Below, piece by piece: positions 48,638 through 48,717 of a stretch of DNA of 48,717 bases. The DNA is from Clostridiales bacterium UBA1774 (GTDB lineage: Bacteria > Bacillota > Clostridia > Oscillospirales > Oscillospiraceae): contig DCGQ01000048.1 in assembly GCA_002314635.1 (NCBI GenBank), positions 1 through 48,717 on the forward strand, written 5' to 3'. Numbering within the stretch: the stretch's first letter is position 1; the number at the start of each line of letters is the position of its first letter. Position numbers and translations under genes: made by a program. Under the pieces are notes generated by a model that was not told the origin of the DNA, did not search any database, and worked only from the letters and a program-made list of their open reading frames with translations.

Positions 48638-48717
48638 ATGCGCCCGTGCGGATTGCGTGTACTGCTACCTGCACATGCAAGACTTGCAGCAAGCTTTCAT
48701 CTCATGCGCCCGTGCGG
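48638..48717. repeat. 14-base direct repeat cut by the window edge
   Basis: ATGCGCCCGTGCGG occurs at 48638-48651 and again at 48704-48717, exactly at the end of the window, a period of 66 bases. The repeat may be longer on the right. A period of 66 would suit a CRISPR-type array or a minisatellite, but two partial copies cannot decide. No coding region is supported between them. Confidence 0.35.

Noticed and set aside
48638..48717. Annotation of a CRISPR array at the right end.
   Set aside because: Only one full and one edge copy of a 14-base word are visible; no full repeat, no second spacer and no cas gene are in the window.

Overview
The window reads as chromosomal DNA of an anaerobic, GC-rich Firmicute, most likely a gut Clostridia of the Oscillospirales type. 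This rests on strong Shine-Dalgarno sites, sigma-A-like promoters, a Firmicute-style Tad locus, rubrerythrin, Fe-S flavoenzymes, UroD-like methyltransferase relatives and tight ATGA-coupled operons. No tRNA or rRNA gene and no complete mobile element was seen.

Left arm (about 0.5-10 kb, minus strand): a complete Tad (Flp, type IVc) pilus locus. From upstream to downstream it runs prepilin peptidase, TadE-like pseudopilin, RcpC/CpaB, TadZ/CpaE, TadA/CpaF ATPase, TadB, TadC, a DUF192 protein, the Flp pilin, a DivIVA-like coiled-coil protein and a TadG-like protein with a beta-solenoid tail. The key regulatory discovery is three GEMM-I (cyclic-dinucleotide) riboswitch aptamers. One sits, with its own promoter and intrinsic terminator, at the head of the assembly operon. 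Two sit in tandem behind a second promoter directly in front of the pilin gene. The first of the pair is followed by a terminator and the second by sequence able to mask the pilin ribosome binding site. The aptamers differ at the ligand-discriminating base (A in two, G in one). A membrane diguanylate cyclase with its own promoter lies at 26.7-27.9 kb and is a possible signal source.

Middle (10-32 kb): a hybrid sensor kinase with two periplasmic binding domains; a GNAT-GrpB fusion; an FAD oxidoreductase; a thiolase with an unusual insertion; a GT2 glycosyltransferase; an operon of a UroD-like protein, a C_GCAxxG_C_C protein and NudC; an ArsC/Spx-like protein; an ABC exporter pair with a palindrome at its promoter; two coupled GNAT genes; a YczE-like membrane/cytidylate-kinase-like fusion; the diguanylate cyclase; a VOC protein and a MATE pump; then glutamine synthetase and rubrerythrin, convergent across a shared terminator.

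Right arm (32-48.7 kb): a five-gene operon that combines a sugar-importer-like binding lipoprotein and two permeases with an HlyD-type adaptor and a MacB-like periplasmic-domain protein but no ATPase. It is followed by an Fe-S aldo/keto reductase, an ACT/DUF711 pair, an Old-Yellow-Enzyme-type Fe-S flavoprotein, a second UroD-like protein, a patatin and a C-type-lectin/FGE-like protein resembling diversity-generating-retroelement targets. The extreme left end has IS-end-like repeats, and the extreme right end has a 14-base repeat cut by the window.
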